From NCBI GenBank assembly GCA_036417435.1, contig CM070915.1:81717799-81781798 (forward strand): 64,000 bases of DNA, given 5' to 3'. Shown here piece after piece: positions 1 through 12,360 of the stretch. Under the pieces are notes generated by a model that had not been told where the DNA came from, searched no databases, and saw only the letters and a list, made by a program, of their open reading frames with translations. Every line of letters begins with the position of its first letter. The stretch's first letter is position 1. The DNA is from Inia geoffrensis (taxonomy: Eukaryota > Chordata > Mammalia > Artiodactyla > Iniidae). The translations under genes and the position numbers were made by a program.

Positions 1-217
1 CTCTCCAGCTTGTTTTTTTCTTTGTTCCAGGAAACACCATCCACTTCTCCAGAGTGGCTGTTGGCAATTTACATCCCGCCCATCAGCATAACAAGGCTGC
101 CGGTTCTCCATGGCCTGTCCTGCCTCTCTGGATTTTACACTTTTTTCGGACGGCCCTTTGGATCGGTGGGAAGTGAGACTGCCTTGTAGTGCAGATTTCC
201 ATTGCAGGCTTGCTTGT
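1..217. repeat. Monomer M0 (partial, 3' end only)
   Basis: This is the last 217 bp of a zone A unit cut by the window edge, all of it L1 ORF2 C-terminal remnant in antisense. It matches the end of M2 (from 3,470) at a 3,469-bp offset, including the shared CTCTCCAGCTTG variant. Confidence 0.9.
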
Positions 218-1953
218 TTGGCCAAAAAGGGCGTATGCGTTTTTTCCTGAATATATTCAGGAAAAAACGCATACGCCCTTTTTGGCCAAGTGCATCACTG
301 TCGAACTGCTGCCTCTTTTCCTACGCTTTCAGAGCAATTCTTATCTACCCCCTGATATCTGTATTCTGCAATTCTGCGTCGCGTTCAAGTCCTCCTCACA
401 GCTTTCCTTCAATGAATTTTTGGATGATAGGGGTCTTTTGGAACTCTGCAGGATTGTGAGTTACAGTGCCAAATATCTTCTTTTCTCAACTCGCTTTCTT
501 GTGAGCTGACCGCAAACCCGAAGAATTGCTTCAGTCCCTAATCTCGTTCCGGCATGGCACGCTGAGCCTTTGATGAATTCTTCTTCCTGTAGGGAAATCA
601 GTGTTCAATGTGCCCGTCCAAACACATCCAGTTAGCTGCTCATTCGTTCTCCTTATTCCTGTTCATCTTCCACAGAAATTGCAAACTGTGCCAAACAAGA
701 GGTCAAAGGCACTGACTCTCCAAGAGGGAAGAATGTGAATATTGCATCTGGAACGGCGAACTCGAGTACCAGGGGGCGAAAATGGCGATGAATTTTAGAA
801 ATTGTGCCTGATCACTTCGTGGACCATATTCTGGGTTTTCCATGCATATTTTAGCTGAAGGATAAATCCCTTACACGTGGAGATTTGGGACCCGTGGAAT
901 GGGAACCATGCACCATTACCTCAAAGGGTCTGCATTCCCTCACCAATAGTATCAGCCCCAAGTGTCCATCCTTATCTCTCCCACAGCTGTGGATGTAGAG
1001 GTGGTAAATCCAAGATTCCTCACAAGCCCTGAAGGACTTATTTAAGAATTTCTCTCTATTTGACAGTCCTTCTGTTTTCTTTTTCAAATTTATTTTTATA
1101 AGGGGATTTAGCTTATTGACACTGCTGTGTGTATGCTGCTGTACACAAATGATTTTCTTATGGAGACCTATAAATGTATGGGTTTTAATTTTCTTCATAG
1201 TCAGGTATATTCCTAGGTTTTGAATACGGGGTGATGAGTCCATCTGGTTGAGCAAGGTGTAGCTCTTGTCTAATATATATTTGGCTTATGGAATGGTATC
1301 TGTCCTAATGTCAACCTCTGGTTTTATGCAGCCTCCCCACTCTCCTTTCCCCTTAAGCAAGCATAAGTTTCTTTTGTAAATGTGAGACTCTGTTATGTTT
1401 TGTAATGCAGTTCACACGTAGCCGTCTTTACATTCCCGGTATTAGTGATATCTTATGATGTTTCTTTTTCTGTGTGACTTATTTCACTTAGAATCATCGT
1501 AACTAAATCCACTCATTACGCTGCTACTGGTCTGTTGCCATTGATTTCATTGTTGAGTGATATTCCATTGTAGGGATGTACCACAACTTCTATATCCATT
1601 TTTCTCTTTCTGTTCTATTAAAGTTGTACCATAGTCAAGGCTCCCGTACACAGAGCAGCCCCAAACTTTGGTGTGGCTGTGTCTTTTTCTTTTAAATTTT
1701 CCGAATCTATAGCACCATAAGTGGAAGTGCCCTAGGCTCTCTATCTTGGTTTTTTCTTTGTTCCAGGAAACACCATCCACTTCTCCAGAGTGGCTGTTGG
1801 CAATTTACATCCCGCCCATCAGCATAACAAGGCTGCCGGTTCTCCATGGCCTGTCCTGCCTCTCTGGATTTTACACTTTTTTCAGACGGCCCTTTGGATC
1901 GGTGGGAAGTGAGACTGCCTTGTAGTGCAGATTTCCATTGCAGGCTTGCTTGG
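218..1953. repeat. Monomer M1, zone A
   Basis: The palindrome (218-289) is flawless. Private markers shared only with M3 include GGGTGATGAGTCCATCTGG and a TTCTGTTCTATT change in the L1 part. Together they show that M1 and M3 are recent duplicates 3,469 bp apart. It keeps the full CTTCTTCCTG triplet that M2 lacks. Confidence 0.93.
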
Positions 1954-3686
1954 TTGGCCAAAAAGGGCGTATGCGTTTTTTCCTGAATATATTCAGGAAA
2001 AAACGCATACGCCCTTTTTGGCCAAGTGCATCACTGTCGAACTGCTGCCTCTTTTCCTACGCTTTCAGAGCAATTCTTATCTACCCCCTGATATCTGTTT
2101 TCTGCAAATCTGCGTCGCGTTCAAGTCCTCTTCACAGCCTTCCTTCATTAAATTTTTTTATGATAGGGGTCATTTGGAACTCTGCAGGATTGTGAGTTAC
2201 AGTGCCAAAAATCTCCTTTTCTCAACTCGCTTTATTGTGAGCTGACCGCAAACCCGAAGAATTGCTTCAGGCCCTAATCTCTTTCCGGCATGGCACGCTG
2301 AGCCTTTGATGAATTCTTCCTGTAGGGAAACCAGAGTTCAATGTGCCCGTCCAAACACATCAAGTTAGCTGCTCATTCGTTCTCCTTATTCCTGTTCATC
2401 TTCCACAGAAATTGCAAACTGTGCCAAACAAGAGGTCAAAGGCACTGACTCTCCAAGTGGGGAGAATGTTAATATTGCATCTGGAACGGCGAACTCGAGT
2501 ACCAGGGGGCGAAAATGGCGTAGAGTTTTAGAAATTTTGCCTGATCACTTCGTGGACCATATTCTGGGTTTTCCATGCATATTTTAGCTGAAGGATAAAT
2601 CCCTTACACGTGGAAATTTGGGACCCGTGGAATGGGAACCATGCACCATTACCTCAAAGGGTCTGCATTCCCTCACCAATAGTATCAGCCCCAAGTGTCC
2701 AGCCTTATCTCTCCCACAGCTGTGGATGTAGAGGTGGTAAATCCAAGATTCCTCACAAGCCCTGAAGGACTTATTTAAGAATTTCTCTCTATTTCACAGT
2801 CCTTGTGTTTTCTTTTTCAAATTTATTTTTATAAGGGGATTTAGCTTATTGACACTGCTGTGTGTATGCTGCTGTACACAAATGATTTTCTTATGGAGAC
2901 CTATAAATGTATGGGTTTTAATTTTCTTCATAGTCAGGTATATTCCTAGGTTTTGAATACGGGGTGTTGAGTCCATTTGGTTGAGCAAGGAGTAGGTCTT
3001 CTCTAATATATATTTGGCTTATGGAATGGTATCTGTCCTAATGTCAACCTCTGGTTTTATGCAGCCTCCCCACTCTCCTTTCCCCTTAAGCAAGCATAAG
3101 TTTCTTTTGTAAATGTGAGACTCTCTTGTGTTTTGTAATGCAGTTCACACGTAGCCGTGTTTACATTCCCGGTATTAGTGATATCTTATGATGCTTCTTT
3201 TTTTGTGTGACTTATTTCACTTAGAATCATAGTAACTAAATCCACTCATTATGCTGCTACTGGTCTGTTGCCATTGATTTCATTGTTGAGTGATATTCCA
3301 TTGTAAGGATGTACCACAACTTCTATATCCATTTTTCTCTTTCTGGGCTATTAAAGTTGTACCATAGTCAAGGCTCCCGTACACAGAGCAGCCCCAAACT
3401 TTGCTGTGGCTGTGTCTTTTTCATTTAAATTTTCCGAATCTATAGCACCATAAGTGGAAGTGCCCTAGGCTCTCCAGCTTGTTTTTTTCTTTGTTCCAGG
3501 AAACACCATCCACTTCTCCAGAGTGGCTGTTGGCAATTTACATCCCGCCCATCAGCATAACAAGGCTGCCGGTTCTCCATGGCCTGTCCTGCCTCTCTGG
3601 ATTTTACACATTTTTCGGACGGCCCTTTGGATCGGTGGGAAGTGAGACTGTCTTGTAGTGCAGATTTCCATTGCAGGCTTGCTTGG
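1954..3686. repeat. Monomer M2, zone A, 1,733-bp length class
   Basis: The palindrome (1954-2025) is flawless. A CTT deletion near 2,320 gives the 1,733-bp length. The unit shares a TTTTTTTATGATAG variant (2,151-2,164) and most other changes with M4 at +3,469 bp. The last part carries the CTCTCCAGCTTG variant seen in M0. Confidence 0.93.
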
Positions 3687-5422
3687 TTGGCCAAAAAGGG
3701 CGTATGCGTTTTTTCCTGAATATATTCAGGAAAAAACGCATACGCCCTTTTTGGCCAAGTGCATCACTGTCGAACTGCTGCCTCTTTTCCTACGCTTTCA
3801 GAGCAATTCTTATCTACCCCCTGATATCTGTATTCTGCAATTCTGCGTCGCGTTCAAGTCCTCCTCACAGCCTTCCTTCAATGAATTTTTGGATGATAGG
3901 GGTCTTTTGGAACTCTGCAGGATTGTGAGTTACAGTGCCAAATATCTTCTTTTCTCAACTCGCTTTCTTGTGAGCTGACCGCAAACCCGAAGAATTGCTT
4001 CAGTCCCTAATCTCGTTCCGGCATGGCACGCTGAGCCTTTGATGAATTCTTCTTCCTGTAGGGAAATCAGTGTTCAATGTGCCCGTCCAAACACATCCAG
4101 TTAGCTGCTCATTCGTTCTCCTTATTCCTGTTCATCTTCCACAGAAATTGCAAACTGTGCCAAACAAGAGGTCAAAGGCACTGACTCTCCAAGAGGGAAG
4201 AATGTGAATATTGCATCTGGAACGGCGAACTCGAGTACCAGGGGGCGAAAATGGCGATGAATTTTAGAAATTGTGCCTGATCACTTCGTGGACCATATTC
4301 TGGGTTTTCCATGCATATTTTAGCTGAAGGATAAATCCCTTACACGTGGAGATTTGGGACCCGTGGAATGGGAACCATGCACCATTACCTCAAAGGGTCT
4401 GCATTCCCTCACCAATAGTATCAGCCCCAAGTGTCCATCCTTATCTCTCCCACAGCTGTGGATGTAGAGGTGGTAAATCCAAGATTCCTCACAAGCCCTG
4501 AAGGACTTATTTAAGAATTTCTCTCTATTTGACAGTCCTTCTGTTTTCTTTTTCAAATTTATTTTTATAAGGGGATTTAGCTTATTGACACTGCTGTGTG
4601 TATGCTGCTGTACACAAATGATTTTCTTATGGAGACCTATAAATGTATGGGTTTTAATTTTCTTCATAGTCAGGTATATTCCTAGGTTTTGAATACGGGG
4701 TGATGAGTCCATCTGGTTGAGCAAGGTGTAGCTCTTGTCTAATATATATTTGGCTTATGGAATGGTATCTGTCCTAATGTCAACCTCTGGTTTTATGCAG
4801 CCTCCCCACTCTCCTTTCCCCTTAAGCAAGCATAAGTTTCTTTTGTAAATGTGAGACTCTGTTATGTTTTGTAATGCAGTTCACACGTAGCCGTCTTTAC
4901 ATTCCCGGTATTAGTGATATCTTATGATGTTTCTTTTTCTGTGTGACTTATTTCACTTAGAATCATCGTAACTAAATCCACTCATTACGCTGCTACTGGT
5001 CTGTTGCCATTGATTTCATTGTTGAGTGATATTCCATTGTAGGGATGTACCACAACTTCTATATCCATTTTTCTCTTTCTGTTCTATTAAAGTTGTACCA
5101 TAGTCAAGGCTCCCGTACACAGAGCAGCCCCAAACTTTGGTGTGGCTGTGTCTTTTTCTTTTAAATTTTCCGAATCTATAGCACCATAAGTGGAAGTGCC
5201 CTAGGCTCTCTATCTTGGTTTTTTCTTTGTTCCAGGAAACACCATCCACTTCTCCAGAGTGGCTGTTGGCAATTTACATCCCGCCCATCAGCATAACAAG
5301 GCTGCCGGTTCTCCATGGAATGTCCTGCCTCTCTGGATTTTACACTTTTTTCAGACGGCCCTTTGGATCGGTGGGAAGTGAGACTGCCTTGTAGTGCAGA
5401 TTTCCATTGCAGGCTTGCTTGG
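3687..5422. repeat. Monomer M3, zone A, duplicate of M1
   Basis: The palindrome (3687-3758) is flawless. The text tracks M1 at +3,469 bp through all the private variants I compared, so the M1-M2 pair was duplicated as a dimer. Confidence 0.93.
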
Positions 5423-7155
5423 TTGGCCAAAAAGGGCGTATGCGTTTTTTCCTGAATATATTCAGGAAAAAACGCATACGCCCTTTTTGGCCAAGTGCAT
5501 CACTGTCGAACTGCTGCCTCTTTTCCTACGCTTTCAGAGCAATTCTTATCTACCCCCTGATATCTGTTTTCTGCAATTCTGCGTCGCGTTCAAGTCCTCT
5601 TCACAGCCTTCCTTCATTAAATTTTTTTATGATAGGGGTCATTTGGAACTCTGCAGGATTGTGAGTTACAGTGCCAAAAATCTCCTTTTCTCAACTCGCT
5701 TTATTGTGAGCTGACCGCAAACCCGAAGAATTGCTTCAGGCCCTAATCTCTTTCCGGCATGGCACGCTGAGCCTTTGATGAATTCTTCCTGTAGGGAAAC
5801 CAGAGTTCAATGTGCCCGTCCAAACACATCAAGTTAGCTGCTCATTCGTTCTCCTTATTCCTGTTCATCTTCCACAGAAATTGCAAACTGTGCCAAACAA
5901 GAGGTCAAAGGCACTGACTCTCCAAGTGGGGAGAATGTTAATATTGCATCTGGAACGGCGAACTCGAGTACCAGGGGGCGAAAATGGCGTAGAGTTTTAG
6001 AAATTTTGCCTGATCACTTCGTGGACCATATTCTGGGTTTTCCATGCATATTTTAGCTGAAGGATAAATCCCTTACACGTGGAAATTTGGGACCCGTGGA
6101 ATGGGAACCATGCACCATTACCTCAAAGGGTCTGCATTCCCTCACCAATAGTATCAGCCCCAAGTGTCCAGCCTTATCTCTCCCACAGCTGTGGATGTAG
6201 AGGTGGTAAATCCAAGATTCCTCACAAGCCCTGAAGGACTTATTTAAGAATTTCTCTCTATTTCACAGTCCTTGTGTTTTCTTTTTCAAATTTATTTTTA
6301 TAAGGGGATTTAGCTTATTGACACTGCTGTGTGTATGCTGCTGTACACAAATGATTTTCTTATGGAGACCTATAAATGTATGGGTTTTAATTTTCTTCAT
6401 AGTCAGGTATATTCCTAGGTTTTGAATACGGGGTGTTGAGTCCATTTGGTTGAGCAAGGAGTAGGTCTTCTCTAATATATATTTGGCTTATGGAATGGTA
6501 TCTGTCCTAATGTCAACCTCTGGTTTTATGCAGCCTCCCCACTCTCCTTTCCCCTTAAGCAAGCATAAGTTTCTTTTGTAAATGTGAGACTCTCTTGTGT
6601 TTTGTAATGCAGTTCACACGTAGCCGTGTTTACATTCCCGGTATTAGTGATATCTTATGATGCTTCTTTTTCTGTGTGACTTATTTCACTTAGAATCATA
6701 GTAACTAAATCCACTCATTATGCTGTTACTGGTCTGTTGCCATTGATTTCATTGTTGAGTGATATTCCATTGTAGGGATGTACCACAACTTCTATATCCA
6801 TTTTTCTCTTTCTGGGCTATTAAAGTTGTACCATAGTCAAGGCTCCCGTACACAGAGCAGCCCCAAACTTTGGTGTGGCTGTGTCTTTTTCATTTAAATT
6901 TTCCGAATCTATAGCACCATAAGTGGAAGTGCCCTAGGCTCTCTAGCTTGGTTTTTTCTTTCTTCCAGGAAACACCATCCAATTCTCCAGAGTGGCTGTT
7001 GGCAATTTACATCCCGCCCATCAGCATAACAAGGCTGCCGGTTCTCCATGGCCTGTCCTGCCTCTCTGGATTTTACACTTTTTTCAGAAGGCCCTTTGGA
7101 TCGGTGGGAAGTGAGACTGCCTTGTAGTGCAGATTTCCATTGCAGGCTTGCTTGG
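5423..7155. repeat. Monomer M4, zone A, duplicate of M2 for most of its length
   Basis: The palindrome (5423-5494) is flawless. It shares the CTT deletion and TTTTTTTATGATAG with M2. The match weakens after ~6.67 kb: M4 has CTCTCTAGCTTGG where M2 has CTCTCCAGCTTG. The dimer duplication therefore ends inside this unit. Confidence 0.92.
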
Positions 7156-8888
7156 TTGGCCAAAAAGGGCGTATGCGTTTTTTCCTGAATATATTCAGGA
7201 AAAAACGCATACGCCCTTTTTGGCCAAGTGCATCACTGTCGAACTGCTGCCTCTTTTCCTACTCTTTCAGAGCAATTCTTATCTACCCCCTGATATCTGT
7301 TTTCTGCAATTCTGCGTCGCGTTCAAGTCCTCTTCACAGCCTTCCTTCAATAAATTTTTGGATGATAGGGGTCATTTGGAACTCTGCAGGATTGTGAGTT
7401 ACAGTGCCAAAAATCTCCTTTTCTCAACTCGCTTTATTGTGAGCTGACCGCAAACCCGAAGAATTGCTTCAGGCCCTAATCTCGTTTCGGCATGGCACGC
7501 TGAGCCTTTGATGAATTCTTCCTGTAGGGAAACCAGAGTTCAATGTGCCCGTCCAAACACATCAAGTTAGCTGCTCATTCGTTCTCCTTATTCCTGTTCA
7601 TCTTCCACAGAAATTGCAAACTGTGCCAAACAAGAGGTCAAAGGCACTGACTCTCCAAGAGGGGAGAATGTGAATATTGCATCTGGAACGGCGAACTCGA
7701 GTACCAGGGGGCGAAAATGGCGATGAATTTTAGAAATTTTGCCTGATCACTTCGTGGACCGTATTCTGGGTTTTCCATGCATATTTTAGCTGAAGGATAA
7801 ATCCCTTACACGTGGAGATTTGGGACCCGTGGAATGGGAACCTTGCACCATTACTTCAAAGGGTCTGCATTCCCTCACCAATAGTATCAGCCCCAAGTGT
7901 CCAGCCTTCTCTCTCCCACAGCTGTGGATGTAGAGGTGGTAAATCCAAGATTCCTCACAAGCCCTCAAGGACTTATTTAAGAATTTCTCTCTATTTGACT
8001 GTCCTTGTGTTTTCTTTTTCAAATTTATTTTTATAAGGGGATTTAGCTTATTTACAGTGCTGTGTGTATGCTGCTGTACACAAATGATTTTCTTATGGAG
8101 ACCTATAAATGTATGGGTTTTAATTTTCTTCATAGTCAGGTATATTCCTAGGTTTTGAATACGGGGTGTTGAGTCCATTTGGTTGAGCGAGGAGTAGCTC
8201 TTGTCTAATATATATTTGGCTTATGGAATGGTATCTGTCCTAATGTCAACCTCTGGTTTTATGCAGCCTCCCCACTCTCCTTTCCCCTTAAGCAAGCATA
8301 AGTTTCTTATGTAAATGTGAGACTCTCTTGTGTTTTGTAACGCAGTTCACACGTAGCTGTGTTTACATTCCCGGTATTAGTGATATCTTATGATGTTTCT
8401 TTTTCTGTGTGACTTATTTCACTTAGAATCATCGTAACTAAATCCACTCATTATGCTGCTACTGGTCTGTTGCCATTGATTTCATTGTTGAGTGATATTC
8501 CATTGTAGGGATGTACCACAACTTCTATATCCATTTTTCTCTTTCTGGGCTATTAAGGTTGTACCATAGTCAAGGCTCCCGTACACAGAGCAGCCCCAAA
8601 CTTTGGTGTGGCTGTGTCTTTTTCATTTAAATTTTCCGAATCTATAGCACCATAAGTGGAAGTGCCCTGGGCTCTCTAGCTTGTTTTTTTCTTTGTTCCA
8701 GGAAACACCATCCACTTCTCCAGAGTGGCTGTTGGCAATTTACATCCCGCCCATCAGCATAACAAGGCTGCGGGTTCTCCATGGCCTGTCCTGCCTCTCT
8801 GGATTTTACCCTTTTTTCAGACGGCCCTTTGGATCGGTGGGAAGTGAGACTGCCTTGTAGTGAAGATTTCCATTGCAGGCTTGCTTGG
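7156..8888. repeat. Monomer M5, zone A
   Basis: The palindrome (7156-7227) is flawless. The CTT deletion is present near 7,516. Private changes include CTCGTTTCGG (7,481), GACCGTATTC (7,757) and CCTTGCACCATTACTT (7,841). Confidence 0.92.
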
Positions 8889-10624
8889 TTTGCCAAAAAG
8901 GGCGTATGCGTTTTTTCCTGAATATATTCAGGAAAAAATGCATACGCCCTTTTTGGCCAAGTGCATCACTGTCGAACTGCTGCCTCTTTTCCTACGCTTT
9001 CAGAGCAATTCTTATCTACCCCCTGATATCTGTTTTCTGCAATTCTGCTTCGCGTTCAAGTCCTCTGCACAGCCTTCCTTCAATAAATTTTTGGATGATA
9101 GGGGTCATTTGGAACTCTGCAGGATTGTGAGTTACAGTGCCAAAAATCTCCTTTTCTCAACTCTCTTTCTTGTGAGCTGACCGCAAACCCGAAGAATTGC
9201 TTCAGGCCCTAATCTCGTTCCGGCATGGCACGCTGAGCCTTTGATGAATTCTTCTTCCTGTAGGAAAATCAGAGTTCAATGTGCCCGTCCAAACACATCA
9301 AGTTAGCTGCTCATTCGTTCTCCTTATTCCTGTTCATCTTCCACAGAAATTGCAAACTGTGCCAAACAAGAGGTCAAAGGCACTGACTCTCCAAGAGAGG
9401 AGAATGTGAATATTGCATCTGGAACGGCGAACTCGAGTACCAGGGGGCGAAAATCGCGATGAATTTTAGAAATTTTGCCTGATCACTTCGTGGACCATAT
9501 TCTGGGTTTTCCATGCATATTTTAGCTGAAGGATAAATCCCTTACACGTGGAGATTTGGGACCCGTGGAATGGGAACCATGCACCATTACCTCAAAGGGT
9601 CTGCATTCCCTCACCAATAGTATCAGCCCCAAGTGTCCAGCCTTATCTCTCCCACAGCTGTGGATGTAGAGGTGGTAAATCCAAGATTCCTCACAAGCCG
9701 TGAAGGACTTATTTAAGAATTTCTCTCTATTTGACAGTCCTTGTGTTTTCTTTTTCAAATTTATTTTTATAAGGGCATTTAGCTTATTTACACTGCTGTG
9801 TGTATGCTGCTGTACACAAATGATTTTCTTATGGAGACCTATAAATGTATGGGTTTTAATTTTCTTCATAGTCAGGTATATTCCTAGGTTTTGAATACGG
9901 GGTTTTGAGTCCATTTGGTTGAGCGAGGAGTAGCTCTTGTCTAATATATATTTGGCTTATGGAATGGTATCTGTCCTAATGTCAACCTCTGGTTTTATGC
10001 AGCCTCCCCACTCTCCTTTCCCCTTAAGCAAGCATAAGTTTCTTATGTAAATGTGAGACTCTCTTGTGTTTTGTAACGCAGTTCACACGTAGCCGTGTTT
10101 ACATTCCCGGTATTAGTGATATCTTATGATGTTTCTTTTTCTGTGTGACTTGTTTCACTTAGAATCATCGTAACTAAATCCACTCATTATGCTGCTACTG
10201 GTCTGTTGCCATTGATTTCATTGTTGAGTGATATTCCATTGTAGGGATGTACCACAACTTCTATATCCATTTTTCTCTTTCTGGGCTATTAAGGTTGTAC
10301 CATAGTCAAGGCTCCCGTACACAGAGCAGCCCCAAACTTTGGTGTGGCTGTGTCTTTTTCATTTAAATTTTCCGAATCTATAGCACCATAAGTGGAAGTG
10401 CCCTAGGCTCTCTATCTTGGTTTTTTCTTTGTTCCAGGAAACACCATCCACTTCTCCAGAGTGGCTGTTGGCAATTTACATCCCGCCCATCAGCATAACA
10501 AGGCTGCCGGTTCTCCATGTCCTGTCCTGCCTCTCTGGATTTTACACTTTTTTCAGACGGCCCTTTGGATCGGTGGGAAGTGAGACTGCCTTGTAGTGCA
10601 GATTTCCTATGCAGGCTTGCTTGG
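8889..10624. repeat. Monomer M6, zone A
   Basis: The palindrome (8889-8960) has two unpaired positions: a G-to-T near the outer left end and a C-to-T in the right arm at AAAATGCAT. It shares CTGCTTCGCG (9,045) and a GTTTGCC left edge with M7. Confidence 0.92.
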
Positions 10625-12360
10625 TTTGCCAAAAAGGGCGTATGCGTTTTTTCCTGAATATATTCAGGAAAAAACGCATACGCCCTTTTTGGCCAAGTGC
10701 ATCACTGTCGAACTGCTGCCTCTTTTCCTACGCTTTCAGAGCAATTCTTATCTACCCCCTGATATCTGTTTTCTGCAATTCTGCTTCGCGTTCAAGTCCT
10801 CTTCACAGCCTTCCTTCAATAAATTTTTGGATGATAGCGGTCATTTGGAACTCTGCAGGATTGTGAGTTACAGTGCCATAAATCTCCTTTTCTCAACTCG
10901 CTTTCTTGTGAGCTGACCGCAAACCCGAAGAATTGCTTCAGGCCCTAATCTCGTTCCGGCATGGCACGCTGAGCCTTTGATGAATTCTTCTTCCTGTAGG
11001 AAAATCAGAGTTCAATGTGCCCGTCCAAACACATCAAGTTAGCTGCTCATTCGTTCTCCTTATTCCTGTTCATCTTCCACAGAAATTGCAAACTGCGCCA
11101 AACAAGAGGTCAAAGGCACTGACTCTCTAAGAGGGGAGAATGTGAATATTGCATCTGGAACGGCGAACTCGAGTACCAGGGGGCGAAAATGGCGATGAAT
11201 TTTAGAAATTTTGCCTGATCACTTCGTGGACCATATTCTGGGTTTTCCATGCATATTTTAGCTGAAGGATAAATCCCTTACACGCGGAGATTTGGGACCC
11301 GTGGAATGGGAACCATGCACCATTACCTCAAAGGGTCTGCATTCCCTCACCAATAGTATCACCCCCAAGTGTCCAGCCTTATCTCTCCCACAGCTGTGGA
11401 TGTAGAGGTGGTAAATCCAAGATTCCTCACAAGCCCTGAAGGACTTGTTTAAGAATTTCTCTCTATTTCACAGTCCTTGTGTTTTCTTTTTCAAATTTAT
11501 TTTTATAAGGGGATTTAGCTTATTTACACTGCTGTGTGTATGCTGCTGTACACAAATGATTTTCTTATGGAGACCTATAAATGTATGGGTTTTAATTTTC
11601 TTCATAGTCAGGTATATTCCTAGGTTTTGAATACGGGGTGTTGAGTCCATTTGGTTGAGCAAGGAGTAGCTCTTCTCTAATATATATTTGGCTTATGGAA
11701 TGGTATCTGTCCTAATGTCAACCTCTGGTTTTATGCAGCCTCTCCTCTCTCCTTTCCCCTTAAGCAAGCAAAAGTTTCTTTTGTAAATGTGAGACTCTCT
11801 TGTGTTTTGTAATGCAGTTCACACGTAGCCGTGTTTACATTCCCGGTATTAGTGATATCTTATGATGTTTCTTTTTCTGTGTGACTTATTTCACTTAGAA
11901 TCATCATAACTAAATCCACTCATTATGCTGCTACTGGTCTGTTGCCATTGATTTCATTGTTGAGTGATATTCCATTGTAGGGATGTACCACAACCTCTAT
12001 ATCCATTTTTCTCTTTCTGGGCTAATAAAGTTGTACCATAGTCAAGGCTCCCGTACACAGAGCAGCCCCAAACTTTGGTGTGGCTGTGTCTTTTTCATTT
12101 AAATTTTCCGAATCTATAGCACCATAAGTGGAAGTGCCCTAGGCTCTCTATCTTGGTTTTTTCTTTGTTCCAGGAAACACCATCCACTTCTCCAGAGTGG
12201 CTGTTGGCAATTTACATCCCGCCCATCAGCATAACAAGGCTGCCGGTTCTCCATGTCCTGTCCTGCCTCTCTGAATTTTACACTTTTTTCAGACGGCCCT
12301 TTGGATCGGTGGGAAGTGAGACTGCCTTGTAGTGCAGATTTCCATTGCAGGCTTGCTTGG
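10625..12360. repeat. Monomer M7, zone A
   Basis: The palindrome (10625-10696) has one unpaired position at its outer left end. Private changes include CTCTCTAAGAGG (11,123), CACGCGGAGA (11,281) and CCTCTCCTCTCTCC (11,739). Confidence 0.92.
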
